Shown: positions 1 to 9,181, counted from the first letter of the stretch. The stretch is DNA of 64,000 bases from Algoriphagus aestuarii (GCA_017051695.1 JAFIDK010000002.1:953333-1017332), one strand, 5' to 3'. Program-made: numbers and translations. Notes: generated by a model from the sequence alone, not told the origin.

Positions 1-407
1 TTTTTACCTTCATAAAGTCCCATACTTTCTATGCCGCGCATCCTAGTGAGTCCAAAATCGACAGCAGATTCCGTGATCACCGCCTCGCTGAGATCTTGTT
101 CCTGAGTTGCCAAATAGATGGTCAAGGATTCATTTTTTCCATTAATTGAAACCTCAACATTTTTGTATTTGAAAGATTCACTGGTGAAATGAAGGACATA
201 AGTGCCATTCCCCAGATTATCAAATGAAAACTCCCCTTTCGAATTGAGGTCTACCAGACGTACCCCTTCATTGAGATATACGGCACAGTTCTGTACAGGC
301 TTTTGAGTTTCTTCAGAAAAGACTTTCCCGTTGATTTTAAATTGAGCTAAAAGCGCAATTGGAGCTAAAAGCAAAACAAGTGTATTAAAAACCTTTAATC
401 TCATCAT
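1..407 (-). CDS. TonB-dependent receptor, N-terminal part (cut by window edge)
   Basis: The reading frame starts at one of two adjacent ATGs (405-407 or 402-404) and runs off the left edge. A hydrophobic signal peptide ending in ALLAQ is followed by a carboxypeptidase-regulatory-like beta-sandwich (residues about 22-95) that starts KINGKVFSEET. Then comes the start of a plug domain, with LSEAVITES and FGLTRMRGIESMGLYEGK. The FGxxRxRxxEGxxIYxGK pattern is typical of FecA-like iron receptors. Its start overlaps the HTTM stop by 23 bp, so it is the last visible gene of the imelysin operon. The likely role is outer-membrane uptake of iron or an iron chelate; the substrate cannot be read from this fragment. 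Confidence 0.8.
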   Translation of the reverse strand, partial: MMRLKVFNTLVLLLAPIALLAQFKINGKVFSEETQKPVQNCAVYLNEGVRLVDLNSKGEFSFDNLGNGTYVLHFTSESFKYKNVEVSINGKNESLTIYLATQEQDLSEAVITESAVDFGLTRMRGIESMGLYEGK

Positions 408-1755
408 CCCAATTCTCTATCCAATATTTGTTTTTAAATGATTCTTTTTCAAGAGCTAAATTGACCTGAGGATCAACCAAGGCCTTTCCCCTCCTCCCAT
501 TGAGCGAAACATATGTATCCGCATACACCTCTGGGTTTTCCCAACCCAAGTCTTTATAATGATCCCTCAGGATATGAGCATATTCCAAAATCATATCTGG
601 CTGGGTCGCCATCATCTTCTCTTGAAGTGGAGTTAGGAAATCTTTATTATTTACCTCTAATAGCTTGCCTTGACGATCTTTTACCAAAAAAGTAGCCTCT
701 CCACTTTTCTCCATCAGCATTACTCTCCAAGAAAAACGATAACCTTGCTCTGTCCAAAAAAGCTCACCAGGGTGCAACATGTACCTGAAAGGCAAAGTTA
801 ACTGAAGGGCAAAAAACAAGGTGAAAACTGTAAGCGTCATTTTATAGGCGAAAGGGGGATATTGAAAAACCCGGTCAAAACGCCGGGCCTTCCCACCAAA
901 GAAAGTTTTGATTTTCTGAACAATCTTTTCATGGAAACTACCCGAAAAGAATATCAATCCAGTGCCGATCATGATATAAGGAAACATGCCGATCGGAAAT
1001 AAGACCGCAGTCATCAGGTGAAATAAAACCACCAATAAATATGCAATGCCCCTTGTATCTTTCTTCCAAAGCAAAAACCCAATGGATAAATCATAAAGGC
1101 ATCCTATCCAACTAAATAGGAAAGCAACCCAGGAAAGATTCAATAAAGATCCTATCCAAGGAAGGTGATTGTTGGCCGGTAGCCATATTCTCATGGGAAG
1201 GGCCTTTAACAACCAATCGGAATTGATTTTGGCCAGTCCGGCATAGAAATAAAGAATCAGTACCATGAGCTTGAGGCAGTCGATGGTCCATCGTGGGATT
1301 CTAGCTACTTGTAGATTGGGATTATTTTTGGCATCCAAGGAATACAGACAATTAGCCGGTAAAAAAATCATCAGAAAACTGATCAGGCTGATAAAGTAAT
1401 AATGGTTGAGATAAGTAGACTTATCCATCAATTCTATGTAAGTGAAAGTCAGAAAAAACCCGACACTTGCTAGTCTGTACCAGAGGCCGAGGGTAATCAT
1501 CAAACCAAATAAGATGGCTCCGGCAAAAATCAGATAAGTGAATGAACCGAAAGGTCTGACCCATTCGAAACCATAAAAAGTAAAATGATAGGATGGGTTT
1601 AAGTATAATTCCTCAATCCATCCTTTTGCCCAAAAACGGGCAATACTTAAAACCATTAACAAGCCAAACATCATCCTGAAAACCACCAAGGAGGCTGCGG
1701 ATGATGTTTGGCTTAAATAATGGAAAATAGAACCTTTCAGGTTAGTCACCATCAT
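385..1755 (-). CDS. HTTM-domain membrane protein (vitamin K-dependent carboxylase-like)
   Basis: This 456-residue polytopic protein has several hydrophobic helices in its first 310 residues and a soluble C-terminal part. The stretch LYFYAGLAKINSDWL is the hallmark of HTTM / vitamin K gamma-carboxylase-like proteins. The C-terminal region (about 330-456) resembles the extra-membrane part of bacterial HTTM proteins. The start ATG overlaps the imelysin stop by 14 bp and the stop overlaps the TonB receptor start, indicating translational coupling. HTTM proteins regularly accompany imelysin and TonB receptors in Bacteroidota. Their exact reaction in this setting is unknown to me, so iron-related processing is inference. 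Confidence 0.85.
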   Translation of the reverse strand: MMVTNLKGSIFHYLSQTSSAASLVVFRMMFGLLMVLSIARFWAKGWIEELYLNPSYHFTFYGFEWVRPFGSFTYLIFAGAILFGLMITLGLWYRLASVGFFLTFTYIELMDKSTYLNHYYFISLISFLMIFLPANCLYSLDAKNNPNLQVARIPRWTIDCLKLMVLILYFYAGLAKINSDWLLKALPMRIWLPANNHLPWIGSLLNLSWVAFLFSWIGCLYDLSIGFLLWKKDTRGIAYLLVVLFHLMTAVLFPIGMFPYIMIGTGLIFFSGSFHEKIVQKIKTFFGGKARRFDRVFQYPPFAYKMTLTVFTLFFALQLTLPFRYMLHPGELFWTEQGYRFSWRVMLMEKSGEATFLVKDRQGKLLEVNNKDFLTPLQEKMMATQPDMILEYAHILRDHYKDLGWENPEVYADTYVSLNGRRGKALVDPQVNLALEKESFKNKYWIENWDDEIKGF

Positions 1756-2878
1756 TATCCGTATAGGTGATGGTAATACTCATCGCAGAGCTCATATCCA
1801 CTTTAAGCAATCTAACCAACTTTTGCATTTCAGTGTGTACATCAATCATCGAAGAATTATCCGAGTTGATCTGATCCAAAAGATTTGGATCAAGCGATTT
1901 CAATTTGCTTTGAACCAGCTCAAATTGAGACTGAATATCCGAAGAAAGCAAAGTTCCAGAACTTGGGTCTTTTGCTCCAATCCCATCTAAATAAGACTTA
2001 AATGAAGCCCCTGTTCCAGTGGAGGATTTTCCTAAGAAGAAATCCATACTGGCTTGATTGGCAGTAATCGCTAGCTCCCTACTGATACTTGGATAATAAA
2101 ATGATTCAAGCTTTTCGGGGTTCACATTTCCACCTGTTGCAATTGTTGCCCCTGAAGGAATTCCAATTTTTCCGGTTCGCACATGTCTTTCATAATAAAG
2201 CGTAAATGCGTTCACCATTCCACCCATTGAAGACCCTATATCCAAACCTGTTTTTGATATGAATTCTTCTCTATACCCGGATTTCCAGGTGCTGATAACC
2301 TGGGAGAGAAGTTCATTCATTCGGCCAACCAAGGTCATAAGGTAATCCAATCGTTGTTCTCCTTTCAGATCATCCTGGTAAAAACCCAAAATATCCTCAT
2401 CTTCTGCACCTACTCCGTTGACTAGGTAATCCAAGGCAGGGAATCCTTGCCTTGAATAAGAAGATGGAAGATTTAAAATCGGGCTTTCTTCGCTGATATT
2501 GGCAGAAATCCCCTCTATATCAGCTGGGTAAATATTGAAGAAGTTTCTTAAGGTTACCTGCTCTGCAGGACCTACTTCAAACATTTCAATTTCCTGCCAA
2601 GAAGTATAGGAAGCTTTTAAGGCATCTCTTAAATCCTGCAAATTCTGGGCAGTAGGATCCTGCTGGAAGTCACCTGTTTCGATTTTCAGTTGCTGAAATT
2701 TCTGATCAAATCTTTCATAACCGGGGATAATAAAAGAATCTGCCCAATTGGTAAGCAAAACCTGACGATCTAAATTCGAATCAGTCGAATCATCTTTTTC
2801 CGAATCCTCCATACAAGCTGAGAACAAAAAGGAAAGCGCCAGAATGAATAAGAAAGATTTTAAGAATTGATTTTTCAT
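1742..2878 (-). CDS. Imelysin-family lipoprotein
   Basis: The 378-residue protein starts at the ATG at 2878; an open frame extends upstream to 3013 but only this start gives a lipoprotein signal (hydrophobic stretch ending LFSAC, Cys22). The domain then follows the imelysin (peptidase M75-like) pattern: NWADSFIIPGYERF, an amphipathic helix with SYTSWQEIEMFEVGP, and the conserved GF-x-A-x-(E/D)-(F/Y)-L motif. Here the family's GxHxxE signature reads GFPALD (residues 145-150), without the His and with Asp for Glu. It sits between DUF4856 and HTTM genes, so a periplasmic or surface role in iron uptake is likely. Confidence 0.88.
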   Translation of the reverse strand: MKNQFLKSFLFILALSFLFSACMEDSEKDDSTDSNLDRQVLLTNWADSFIIPGYERFDQKFQQLKIETGDFQQDPTAQNLQDLRDALKASYTSWQEIEMFEVGPAEQVTLRNFFNIYPADIEGISANISEESPILNLPSSYSRQGFPALDYLVNGVGAEDEDILGFYQDDLKGEQRLDYLMTLVGRMNELLSQVISTWKSGYREEFISKTGLDIGSSMGGMVNAFTLYYERHVRTGKIGIPSGATIATGGNVNPEKLESFYYPSISRELAITANQASMDFFLGKSSTGTGASFKSYLDGIGAKDPSSGTLLSSDIQSQFELVQSKLKSLDPNLLDQINSDNSSMIDVHTEMQKLVRLLKVDMSSAMSITITYTDNDGD

Positions 2879-2930
2879 AAACTTAGAATCTGACAAAATA
2901 GACAAATGATGAATTGTTGGAATTTTCGGA

Positions 2931-4103
2931 TTATTGGATATTGAATTTTGCTTTGATCGCGGATTCTGCTTCGCTGATTTTGCTTGCATCCAGATCCCAG
3001 AATCCATTTGCACTACCCACTAGATTTAAAAGAATCAAATCTGAGAATGCCGCATCGGCATTGAACGTAGTGGCATAGCGCAGGGAGTAAATAAACCCGA
3101 TTCCTTCGGCTATAGCATGTGCTCTTTTGTCGTCAGAAGTACCTGTTCTCCATTTTCCCAAATACCCCAGGGCAGCATTTGCCAAAGCCTTTTCCATTTC
3201 CTCTCTGATGATTTTTGCTTGCTTTTCTACTTCCGCAAAATCATTGTTGATTATCGCCACACGCCCTTTTAAAAATGCCGGGTATATCAAAGGATATCCT
3301 GCTTTATTGTATTCCCAGAGGTATGCTCCAAGTCCAAATTCCGTCACTTCACCTTTTTGGGAATCAGTATATCCTTCTAGGTAAATCTCTTTTTGAGTCA
3401 GCATCCCATAAGCTATGTCCCAATTATGCTCTAATGCAGTATAATTCTCTGCAGAAACGAGGCTGTTATTGTCAGCAGAAAGACCTGAAGTCAAGAGAAC
3501 ATTTCCGATGTAATCAAGTTGGAATGCACCTATCAATGATTTCTGAAGAACTTGAGCCAACTCGATTCCTTGTTCATCCAACAAATAATTACCGAGCTTT
3601 CCAGCTTGATTGATTTCTGCTGTCACATTCAAAGATTTGCTTGCTTCTTCCAGGCGTGCGAATAACAATTCTAAGTTCGTTTTTGCAGCTTCCGTTTCAG
3701 CAGAAGATCTAGAGGATGCCACTCGGTCCATCAAACTAAAATCAGCATTTGTCAATGCTGAAAGATTGAAATCGGAACCGGTTAATTCAAGAAATCCAGT
3801 TCCAGAATTGGATGCAATAGAGGAAGCCAGGGAAGCATCAATCTGAACTCCGCTGCTTACCGAGTTGGTAATGTAATAATTCAAAGCCTTGAACATTTCC
3901 AATCCAAGAGTTCCCTCTTCTTTATGGACTGTGGTATTTCCATCGACATCCACAAATTGTTCTGAATAACCTTTGCTTGTAGACACTGCACTATACTCCA
4001 TTTTCAGTCGGAGATTAGGGTTTTCCTCATCGGAATTACATGCTACTGTAGCGAACAACGCTGCTGTTCCAAGAATGATTTTTGAAAAATTTAAGTTTTT
4101 CAT
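2931..4103 (-). CDS. DUF4856-domain lipoprotein
   Basis: This 390-residue protein has a lipoprotein signal (hydrophobic run then ATVACNSDEE, lipidated Cys22). The body matches the DUF4856 pattern seen beside imelysin genes: a GYSEQFVDVDGNTT region near the start, AENYTALEHNWDIAYGML, and a C-terminal helical part with GSANGFWDLD. DUF4856 has no established biochemical role, but co-occurrence with imelysin and TonB receptors points to iron acquisition. It is the first gene of the leftward operon, with 52 bp to the imelysin start. Confidence 0.85.
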   Translation of the reverse strand: MKNLNFSKIILGTAALFATVACNSDEENPNLRLKMEYSAVSTSKGYSEQFVDVDGNTTVHKEEGTLGLEMFKALNYYITNSVSSGVQIDASLASSIASNSGTGFLELTGSDFNLSALTNADFSLMDRVASSRSSAETEAAKTNLELLFARLEEASKSLNVTAEINQAGKLGNYLLDEQGIELAQVLQKSLIGAFQLDYIGNVLLTSGLSADNNSLVSAENYTALEHNWDIAYGMLTQKEIYLEGYTDSQKGEVTEFGLGAYLWEYNKAGYPLIYPAFLKGRVAIINNDFAEVEKQAKIIREEMEKALANAALGYLGKWRTGTSDDKRAHAIAEGIGFIYSLRYATTFNADAAFSDLILLNLVGSANGFWDLDASKISEAESAIKAKFNIQ

Positions 4104-4138
4104 TTGATAGATTGTATTGGTAATATTGATTTGAGAGG

Positions 4139-4172
4139 CAAATATATTTATTTAGACTGATTCAAAACAATT
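4139..4172 (-). promoter_or_regulatory. Candidate Bacteroidota promoter for the imelysin operon
   Basis: On the minus strand, TATATTTG (4146-4139) fits the Bacteroidota -7 consensus TAnnTTTG, about 36 bp before the DUF4856 ATG. A TTG lies about 20 bp upstream, near the expected -33 position, but a full TTTG is at 16 bp, so the -33 assignment is weak. No Fur-like operator could be identified by eye. Confidence 0.4.
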
Positions 4173-4754
4173 ATTTAGAAAAATTCCAAATAAAAATTTA
4201 CGAGCATGATGTCTCAGGATTTGAGAAAATGTTTGATTCCAAGTAGATTAAAAAATTCGTCGGTCTGAATTGAAATTGGCCGGATTTCTCTAGCTCCTTT
4301 TCATTGCTGAAACATAAAAAACTGGAAATTAAAGCCTTATAATTTATCTAATAAGGCTATCCGCTTTTGTGCCAGTATGGAGTCAATAGCAAAAAAGGAT
4401 ATGTTAAACTTAAAAATTGAGGCCGCTTCGGTCTTCAGTCATCGGTCTTCCGACCAGATAAGCAAAGAATCTTCGGTGACTGGCATCTTAGCGGATAATC
4501 ACATTATCTAATTAAGCTATTTGAAATCTTTGTATGCAGAGTGGCTGTCTTAGCCCAAGACTTTTAGGCAAACCTTAGCAAATGGGTAAATGGAAAATCC
4601 CCAATGAAAAATAGCTAAGCCAAACAGGTGATAGCTAGTAAGAGAAAAATTGATTTTTGTGAATTTAGGGATTGGCAAAATGATCCGATATTCCTTAAAT
4701 ATTGGGTATTGAATATTTGTATTGTTTAAGAAAACGGCTTACCCGTTTGCCATT
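4173..4754. other. Intergenic stretch without a recognisable gene
   Basis: No convincing reading frame was found. The stretch holds short hairpin-like text such as GGCCGCTTCGGTCTTC and AAGCGGATAATC motifs that recur in part near 5220 and 55380. This suggests a degenerate repeat, but I could not define a unit. Confidence 0.4.
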
Positions 4755-4991
4755 TTAGTCTGTTGGAATATCTGTATGATGGTCTGGCTTAGTGGTAAGA
4801 GCATGTAGTTTCGTACCACTTCGCAGGATCAAATATCCTCCGGTCAACCCCAAAGCAATTCTTGTTGCGATATTCCCTTTTATCAAGGCTAGCGATAAGA
4901 CATATGTTCCGGCAAGAAGTGCTGTCATTCCTTCCGAGTAATCTGTGATTTTTTTTAATCCTTCTATCAATTTGAGGCTTTCAGTTTTCAT
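4755..4991 (-). CDS. Small membrane protein (78 aa)
   Basis: The open frame extends to 5060, but the ATG at 4991 gives MKTESLKLIEGLKKITDYSEG and a more protein-like product. Two hydrophobic segments follow: MTALLAGTYVLSLALI and IALGLTGGYLILRSG. The C-terminus is hydrophilic (KPDHHTDIPTD). The size and layout resemble small YgaP-like (DUF2892-type) inner-membrane proteins, but there is no firm family match. It stands alone between two gene-poor gaps. Confidence 0.5.
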   Translation of the reverse strand: MKTESLKLIEGLKKITDYSEGMTALLAGTYVLSLALIKGNIATRIALGLTGGYLILRSGTKLHALTTKPDHHTDIPTD

Positions 4992-5344
4992 ATAGCGTTG
5001 ATTTCTTTCTTTAAGTAATACAAAGCATGTACTAAGTTTATTGCCTCGGTACAATAGCAATCAGGCTAATATTTAAATCCTTTCCATCCGAGATGAGAAA
5101 AAAAATGAGTAAACAATGCCTCGAATTGGGTAACAGTTTGGAAAATAAAACCTTATGTGTTTCAACTCTATTTTAACACAAAATCATAAGCAGAATAAGT
5201 GAAACTAATAATGAGCATTGAGGCCGCTTCAGGCTTCCATGAAGCATTTAGCGCTAAATGAACAAAATGGAATCTACCATTGGCATTATTCCTGATCCTC
5301 TATCAGTGAAAATTTATTTTAATCCATTACAATAAGCCTTAACC
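4992..5344. other. Intergenic stretch, nothing clear
   Basis: AT-rich sequence between divergent small genes. It contains a GAGGCCGCTTCAGGCTTC stretch resembling the one near 4430. No promoter or RNA gene could be assigned with confidence. Confidence 0.35.
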
Positions 5345-5650
5345 ATGAAAATCATAATCCCAACAGAACCTCCTATTCGAGCCGAAATCCCAAGTGACTA
5401 CCCTATTCCACCAATTGGAGAGGAGTTTTATATTCGTTTTGAAACATTTATTACAGATCCTGATAATTTGAAAAAAGTCCAAAACCTTCTTTCGAGAGAA
5501 GCTTTGACAGTGGAAAGAGTTGAGGATAACAAAATATACCTCTATCAAGGTCAGAAAGGAGATTTACAGGGGATTATAGAAAGTGATGAATATATGCCAT
5601 CTATTGTTCAGTACTGGGAAAAGCACCCAGAAACAAAACCGGATCAATAA
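5345..5650 (+). CDS. Hypothetical protein (101 aa)
   Basis: The frame reads MKIIIPTEPPIRAEIPSDYP and continues as a soluble, acidic 101-residue protein with GEEFYIRFETFITDPDNLKKV and a C-terminal WEKHPETKPDQ. The composition looks like a real protein (mixed alpha/beta, no repeats), and the other frames are low quality. I do not recognise the family. It has no close neighbour on the same strand. Confidence 0.6.
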   Translation: MKIIIPTEPPIRAEIPSDYPIPPIGEEFYIRFETFITDPDNLKKVQNLLSREALTVERVEDNKIYLYQGQKGDLQGIIESDEYMPSIVQYWEKHPETKPDQ

Positions 5651-5899
5651 GGATGATATCTTGAAGCCTATAGGACTTTGGGAATATAAGATTTGAGATA
5701 TAAGATTTATGGAAATTCGGACAGTGGAAAGTAAAATCAGAAAGCTAAAGTAAGAAAGCTGAAAAGACGGAAGATAGTAGACTGGAGACGGAAGTGAGCG
5801 AGCAATCGCAGTGATCAGGGAACAGGAAAGTCAGAAAGCTAAAAACAAAGCCTCTAGTAAATTTCGAAATCAAATGATCCATGGAACGCTTGGGGGACT

Positions 5900-6040
5900 G
5901 ACCCTGAAGTGGTCAAATATCAATAGCCCCGCCACGGCGGGCAGGCCAGGGTTTCAACCCTGGGGTTTCAGTATCAGTTTTTCACCAGCGCTGGCCCTCA
6001 AAAGTCAATCGGAGACAAGAATGCATTGCCAGCAAGATGA
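5900..6040. repeat. REP-like three-hairpin element, copy 1
   Basis: One of eight copies of a roughly 125-140 bp element in the window. Order: a GACCC...GGTC hairpin, then AAATATCAATAGCCC, then a GGGTTTCAACCC hairpin, then the palindrome CCAGCGCTGG, then GCCAGCAAGATG. In this copy a GCCACGGCGGGC insert lies between the first and second hairpins. Confidence 0.75.
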
Positions 6041-6335
6041 AACTGAAACCCTTCTGGAAAAATTTTAAAATTCACTTTCTCGAATAAAGAAAAATGGTCT
6101 GTGAGAAACAACCAAAAGTCTGGGATGGAAGCTATTCTTGATACTTTTGAAGACCAAAAGTATCCAAAAGCCTTCGTCGCAGCAAAGCCCCCCCTAGCCT
6201 ACCCTTCAGACTGGCTCAAGGCTAAAAATGGCTACCAGCCATTTTTTCAACGCCTTGCCCTATCCGCACAAGGCCAACAGCCAGCCCCGCTGCTGCGACA
6301 ACCCGCCGCGCAGTTCAAGTGACGTTTGGAAGAGC

Positions 6336-6470
6336 GACCCTGAAGGGGTCAAATATCAATAGCCCCGGGTAAGGAGGTACGACGTAACCCGGGGATTGAA
6401 GGATCTTCATTTTAACCAGCGCTGGCTCAGGAATGTATTTCGAAGACGTAAATGATTTGCCAGCAAGATG
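6336..6470. repeat. REP-like three-hairpin element, copy 2
   Basis: Same layout as copy 1, with the middle hairpin expanded to CCCCGGGTAAGGAGG...CCCGGGG, then TTGAAGGATCTTCATTTTAA, the CCAGCGCTGG palindrome and a closing GCCAGCAAGATG. The middle hairpin is identical in type to copy 4. Confidence 0.75.
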
Positions 6471-6655
6471 ACCGTAAAACGAGATTAAAAATTTTTCTAA
6501 TGAATCCCCCTGCCCCCTTATCAAGGGGGAGTTGTATCAAGAACATTAAACCATTAAGGCTCCTAATTCTATCGTACCAACGATATTTTTATTTGGACAA
6601 TAGCCAAAAAGTCACCAAGCTATCGTGCCTCTGGCACTGGAAGACTCGAATGACT

Positions 6656-6779
6656 GACCCCGAAGGGGTCAAATATCAATAGCCCAGGGTTTCAACCCTG
6701 GGTTTAAAAGGAATAACAATGTGTCAGCGCTGGCCCGGGATCGTCATTCGGAGAAAAAAAGGGTTTGCCAGCAAGATGG
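6656..6779. repeat. REP-like three-hairpin element, copy 3
   Basis: GACCCCGAAGGGGTC hairpin, CCCAGGGTTTCAACCCTGGG hairpin, a degraded third palindrome (TCAGCGCTGGC) and a closing GCCAGCAAGATGG. It shares the order and spacers of the other copies. Confidence 0.75.
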
Positions 6780-6978
6780 AAACGAGACGATATAAGATTT
6801 ATGATGTGGAATTCAGATTGAAAATCCTAGGATAGGAAGTTCGAAATTATAAATGTCGAACAGCTCGGCAATGGCTGCGAGAAAATCAATCCTCCTTGCC
6901 CCCTTTGGAAAGGGGGAGTTGGTTCAAGTCCAAAATTGGATAATAGTTAAAACAAAATGATTTATTGAGCCATTTATT

Positions 6979-7806
6979 TTACTGTCTTCCCAAAATCACA
7001 TCCAAGATCGCCGGACCCCAGTATTTCTCGGTGAAAAAATAAGTGGCAACAATTAAAAAGAGGTTTGCTCCACTCAGAAATATGACCGCAAGGATTTTCG
7101 CAGCCTTGGATTTTAATACCTCATATTTCCCTATAAAGATTTCCGCAACAAGTAAATTGGGCAGGTAAAAAAAGAAGTCCATAAAATAGTCAAAGACCCC
7201 GGTAAAATCCGACTGATGCCCTAGCCGGTCTGTCACCATAAACCAAAACCCATAATCCATTCTATATAGCCAGGATCCAATTGCCAAGGCAAAAAGACGG
7301 ATAGCCCAGGCCCGGTGTTGATCGAAATTCCGGGCTCTCGCAAAATAGATAGTTGCGATAGCAGCAGTAAAAGTCAAAATTCCATAGCCGGTAAACCCAA
7401 TATCCATGATCAGACCACCTATGGTTCCCTTAGTGAAAATAAAAACCAAACCGCCAATCGCAGCAGCCATAGAGGCAAGCACATAGACTCTGCCTATTAT
7501 TCTATGGATAATTGGGTATTTTATCCGAACTGAATTGACTAATTGGATACATCCTAAAATCAGAATAATACCACCTGCAGCGAAGTGAAGTCCAATACCC
7601 AATGTGGCTGAAGTTGTCTTTTCATCATAAATATCCGGAAGCACTTCATTCCATTGGCTGGTATTTCCTTGTATCAATGCCACGAAGTAAAAAGTCAAAA
7701 TATAGCCCCCAAACAAGATTGCTGAACCCCAGACGATTAATACTAAAATCCGGGCAGTCAGGTGGAGGAGTTTAGTCTGTTTTACTGAATTGTAAAAATC
7801 TCTCAT
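6979..7806 (-). CDS. DUF2306 membrane protein
   Basis: This 275-residue protein has about seven to eight hydrophobic helices. The DUF2306 pattern is clear: GIGLHFAAGGIILILGCIQL, then HRIIGRVYVLASMAA, then the highly conserved (D/N)QHRAWAIRLFAL and an R-containing FWF helix. The conserved His residues suggest a metal- or heme-related membrane protein, but the function is not established. The start ATG at 7806 precedes a charged helix (MRDFYNSVKQTK). It is monocistronic, in a repeat-rich neighbourhood. Confidence 0.85.
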   Translation of the reverse strand: MRDFYNSVKQTKLLHLTARILVLIVWGSAILFGGYILTFYFVALIQGNTSQWNEVLPDIYDEKTTSATLGIGLHFAAGGIILILGCIQLVNSVRIKYPIIHRIIGRVYVLASMAAAIGGLVFIFTKGTIGGLIMDIGFTGYGILTFTAAIATIYFARARNFDQHRAWAIRLFALAIGSWLYRMDYGFWFMVTDRLGHQSDFTGVFDYFMDFFFYLPNLLVAEIFIGKYEVLKSKAAKILAVIFLSGANLFLIVATYFFTEKYWGPAILDVILGRQ

Positions 7807-8062
7807 CCTCTAAATTTAGTTTGTTCACACAAATAAATGGTATTGATTTTTTTGTTGGGGAGTAAAAGTTTAAAGTGATGTTAGAATTAGGGATTGGGAA
7901 GTAGGAATAATTAAATGAACAGTAACAGTTGGCAGAACAAGAAGAAGGATAAAAGCTAAAGTAAAAATGCTTAAAATGTTCTTTTCTAAAATTTCCTTTC
8001 AATAAAAAAAATTCGACTGTGCGCATGAAGACAACACTCTTGCCGTTTTTAACATTTTCTTT
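7807..8062. other. Intergenic stretch upstream of the DUF2306 gene
   Basis: Contains no convincing gene. A leftward frame (MLLRVFKENV...) crosses it but is Phe/Ser/Cys-rich, overlaps the DUF2306 start and lacks family character. It probably holds the DUF2306 promoter, which I could not place. Confidence 0.4.
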
Positions 8063-8094
8063 AAAAACCCGGAGAAGCAATGCCTCCCCGGTTT
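8063..8094 (-). terminator. Rho-independent terminator of the small-protein cassette
   Basis: On the minus strand, AACCGGGGAG and CTCCGGGTT form a stem around GCATTGCTT, followed by TTTTTAAAG. It lies 17 bp downstream of the last cassette gene (stop at 8111) and is correctly oriented for it. Confidence 0.75.
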
Positions 8095-8110
8095 GATGAT
8101 TTATTTTATA

Positions 8111-8362
8111 TTATTTTACTGATTGAAGTAAATCATCCTCCAACCTTTCCTCATCTACAGTCAGCTGTGCGATGCTGACCAGCACTGTGCCTGCCGTGAT
8201 TGCATAACCTGCATAGGTCAGCAGGATAGCCGGGATACTGCCTGGTGCAGTGATTACGGCGGTTCCTACTGCTGCGATGATCAATCCGATTTTCTTTACT
8301 TTTTGGAAAAACGGAGGTGTTGGGGCGGAAGCCCTTTGTTTTATTTCTGTTAGTATGTTCAT
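8111..8362 (-). CDS. Small two-helix membrane protein, holin-like
   Basis: 83 residues. A basic N-terminus (NILTEIKQRASAPTPPFFQKVKK) is followed by two hydrophobic segments (IGLIIAAVGTAVITAPGSI and AILLTYAGYAITAGTVLVSI), then an acidic tail. The size, two adjacent helices and position at the end of the DUF6266/DUF5675 cassette recall small phage-type holins, but no family is certain. It is followed directly by a terminator. Confidence 0.55.
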   Translation of the reverse strand: MNILTEIKQRASAPTPPFFQKVKKIGLIIAAVGTAVITAPGSIPAILLTYAGYAITAGTVLVSIAQLTVDEERLEDDLLQSVK

Positions 8363-8384
8363 TTTATTTTGACTTAAGTTTTAG

Positions 8385-8582
8385 ATTTGTTTTTAAGAGG
8401 GAAGACCGGAGACAGAAGACGGATGACCGATGTCCGATACCTGATGCCTGAAGCACGATGTCCAATGGACTCCTATAACTCTTGAAGGAACAAGAACTGC
8501 CAACTGCGACTGTAGAATGTCCACAACCTACTGGGACCTGCCTCCTGAACACTGATCACTGCCTACTGTGACTGAAAACTGC
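8385..8582. repeat. Degenerate 7-bp tandem repeats between two cassette genes
   Basis: Two kinds of heptads follow one another: GAAGACC/GAGACA-type and GATGACC GATGTCC GATACCT GATGCCT, then ACTGATC ACTGCCT ACTGTG ACTGAAA ACTGCTC. The period of 7 is kept while single bases vary. The open frame here (8364-8552) is only a shadow of the repeats. Confidence 0.75.
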
Positions 8583-8777
8583 TCACTTTTCCTTCATCAT
8601 ATTCTTCAGGAAAGCCTGTTCGACCTCTAGCCTGTAAAAGAGCTCTTTCAACTTTGCCAATTCACCTTTCAACTGACGGGTATCTTCAATCAGCAATTTG
8701 AGGAAATAGGCGATTACCGAAAGCAATAACATCGTCACCGCTCCCGCCAAGCTTAAGAGTAGCTCTGCTCCAGACAT
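8583..8777 (-). CDS. Small membrane-anchored coiled-coil protein (64 aa)
   Basis: One N-terminal transmembrane segment (LLLSLAGAVTMLLLSVIAYF) is followed by a charged helix with heptad-like Leu spacing (LKGELAKLKELFYRLEVEQAF). Its start overlaps the end of the DUF5675 gene by 25 bp. This layout is common for phage-derived holin or spanin-like accessory proteins and for small scaffold proteins. Function unknown. Confidence 0.55.
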   Translation of the reverse strand: MSGAELLLSLAGAVTMLLLSVIAYFLKLLIEDTRQLKGELAKLKELFYRLEVEQAFLKNMMKEK

Positions 8778-9181
8778 GATTCCAGTTGATAAGGAATTCC
8801 AAAAGAAACGATCTGTAAGTCCAGGATTTCTCCCCGCTCCCAGTAAGGACTGAGTTCATCCAGAAGCTTCAAGAAGGCCAGCTTTGTAAACAAAGGAGTC
8901 CCATCTGCACGGTAGGAAGTCACCGGACAGAGTTCATTCAGTCCTGGACGGGAATCAGCTGTTCTGGCTTTGATCAACCCTTTCTCCCCAACTCTGATAA
9001 ACCAGCCTTCTTCTTCTAAGTGAGATGCTTCCAGTTCATAGGTCCCCTCCTCCAGGCAATGAAATTCCTGATCATAGCAGGACTTGGGAGCTTCCCGGAT
9101 AAAGCACAACTGCTTTGGGCCGAGGTATAGCCTCCCCAGGCTTCCCCGGGGAGTATACCTTCTTTTAAGAAGCAATCTCAT
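8753..9181 (-). CDS. DUF5675 family protein
   Basis: 142 residues. The family pattern is visible: MRLLLKRRYTPRGSLGRLYL, then CYDQEFHCLEEGTYEL (family members have a conserved Cys and an EGTY-like turn), GLIKARTADSRPGLN, and a C-terminal FTKLAFLKLLDEL. DUF5675 proteins are small and often lie in phage or tail-fibre contexts; some resemble small lytic or binding domains. The start ATG overlaps the upstream gene stop (ATGA). Confidence 0.7.
   Translation of the reverse strand: MRLLLKRRYTPRGSLGRLYLGPKQLCFIREAPKSCYDQEFHCLEEGTYELEASHLEEEGWFIRVGEKGLIKARTADSRPGLNELCPVTSYRADGTPLFTKLAFLKLLDELSPYWERGEILDLQIVSFGIPYQLESCLEQSYS

Noticed and set aside
7772-8080. 102-residue minus-strand frame upstream of the DUF2306 gene
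   Set aside because: Low-quality composition and overlap with the DUF2306 start; likely untranslated leader.
8364-8552. 62-residue minus-strand frame between cassette genes
   Set aside because: Composed wholly of heptad repeats; the protein text is repetitive Ser/Cys/Arg without a domain.
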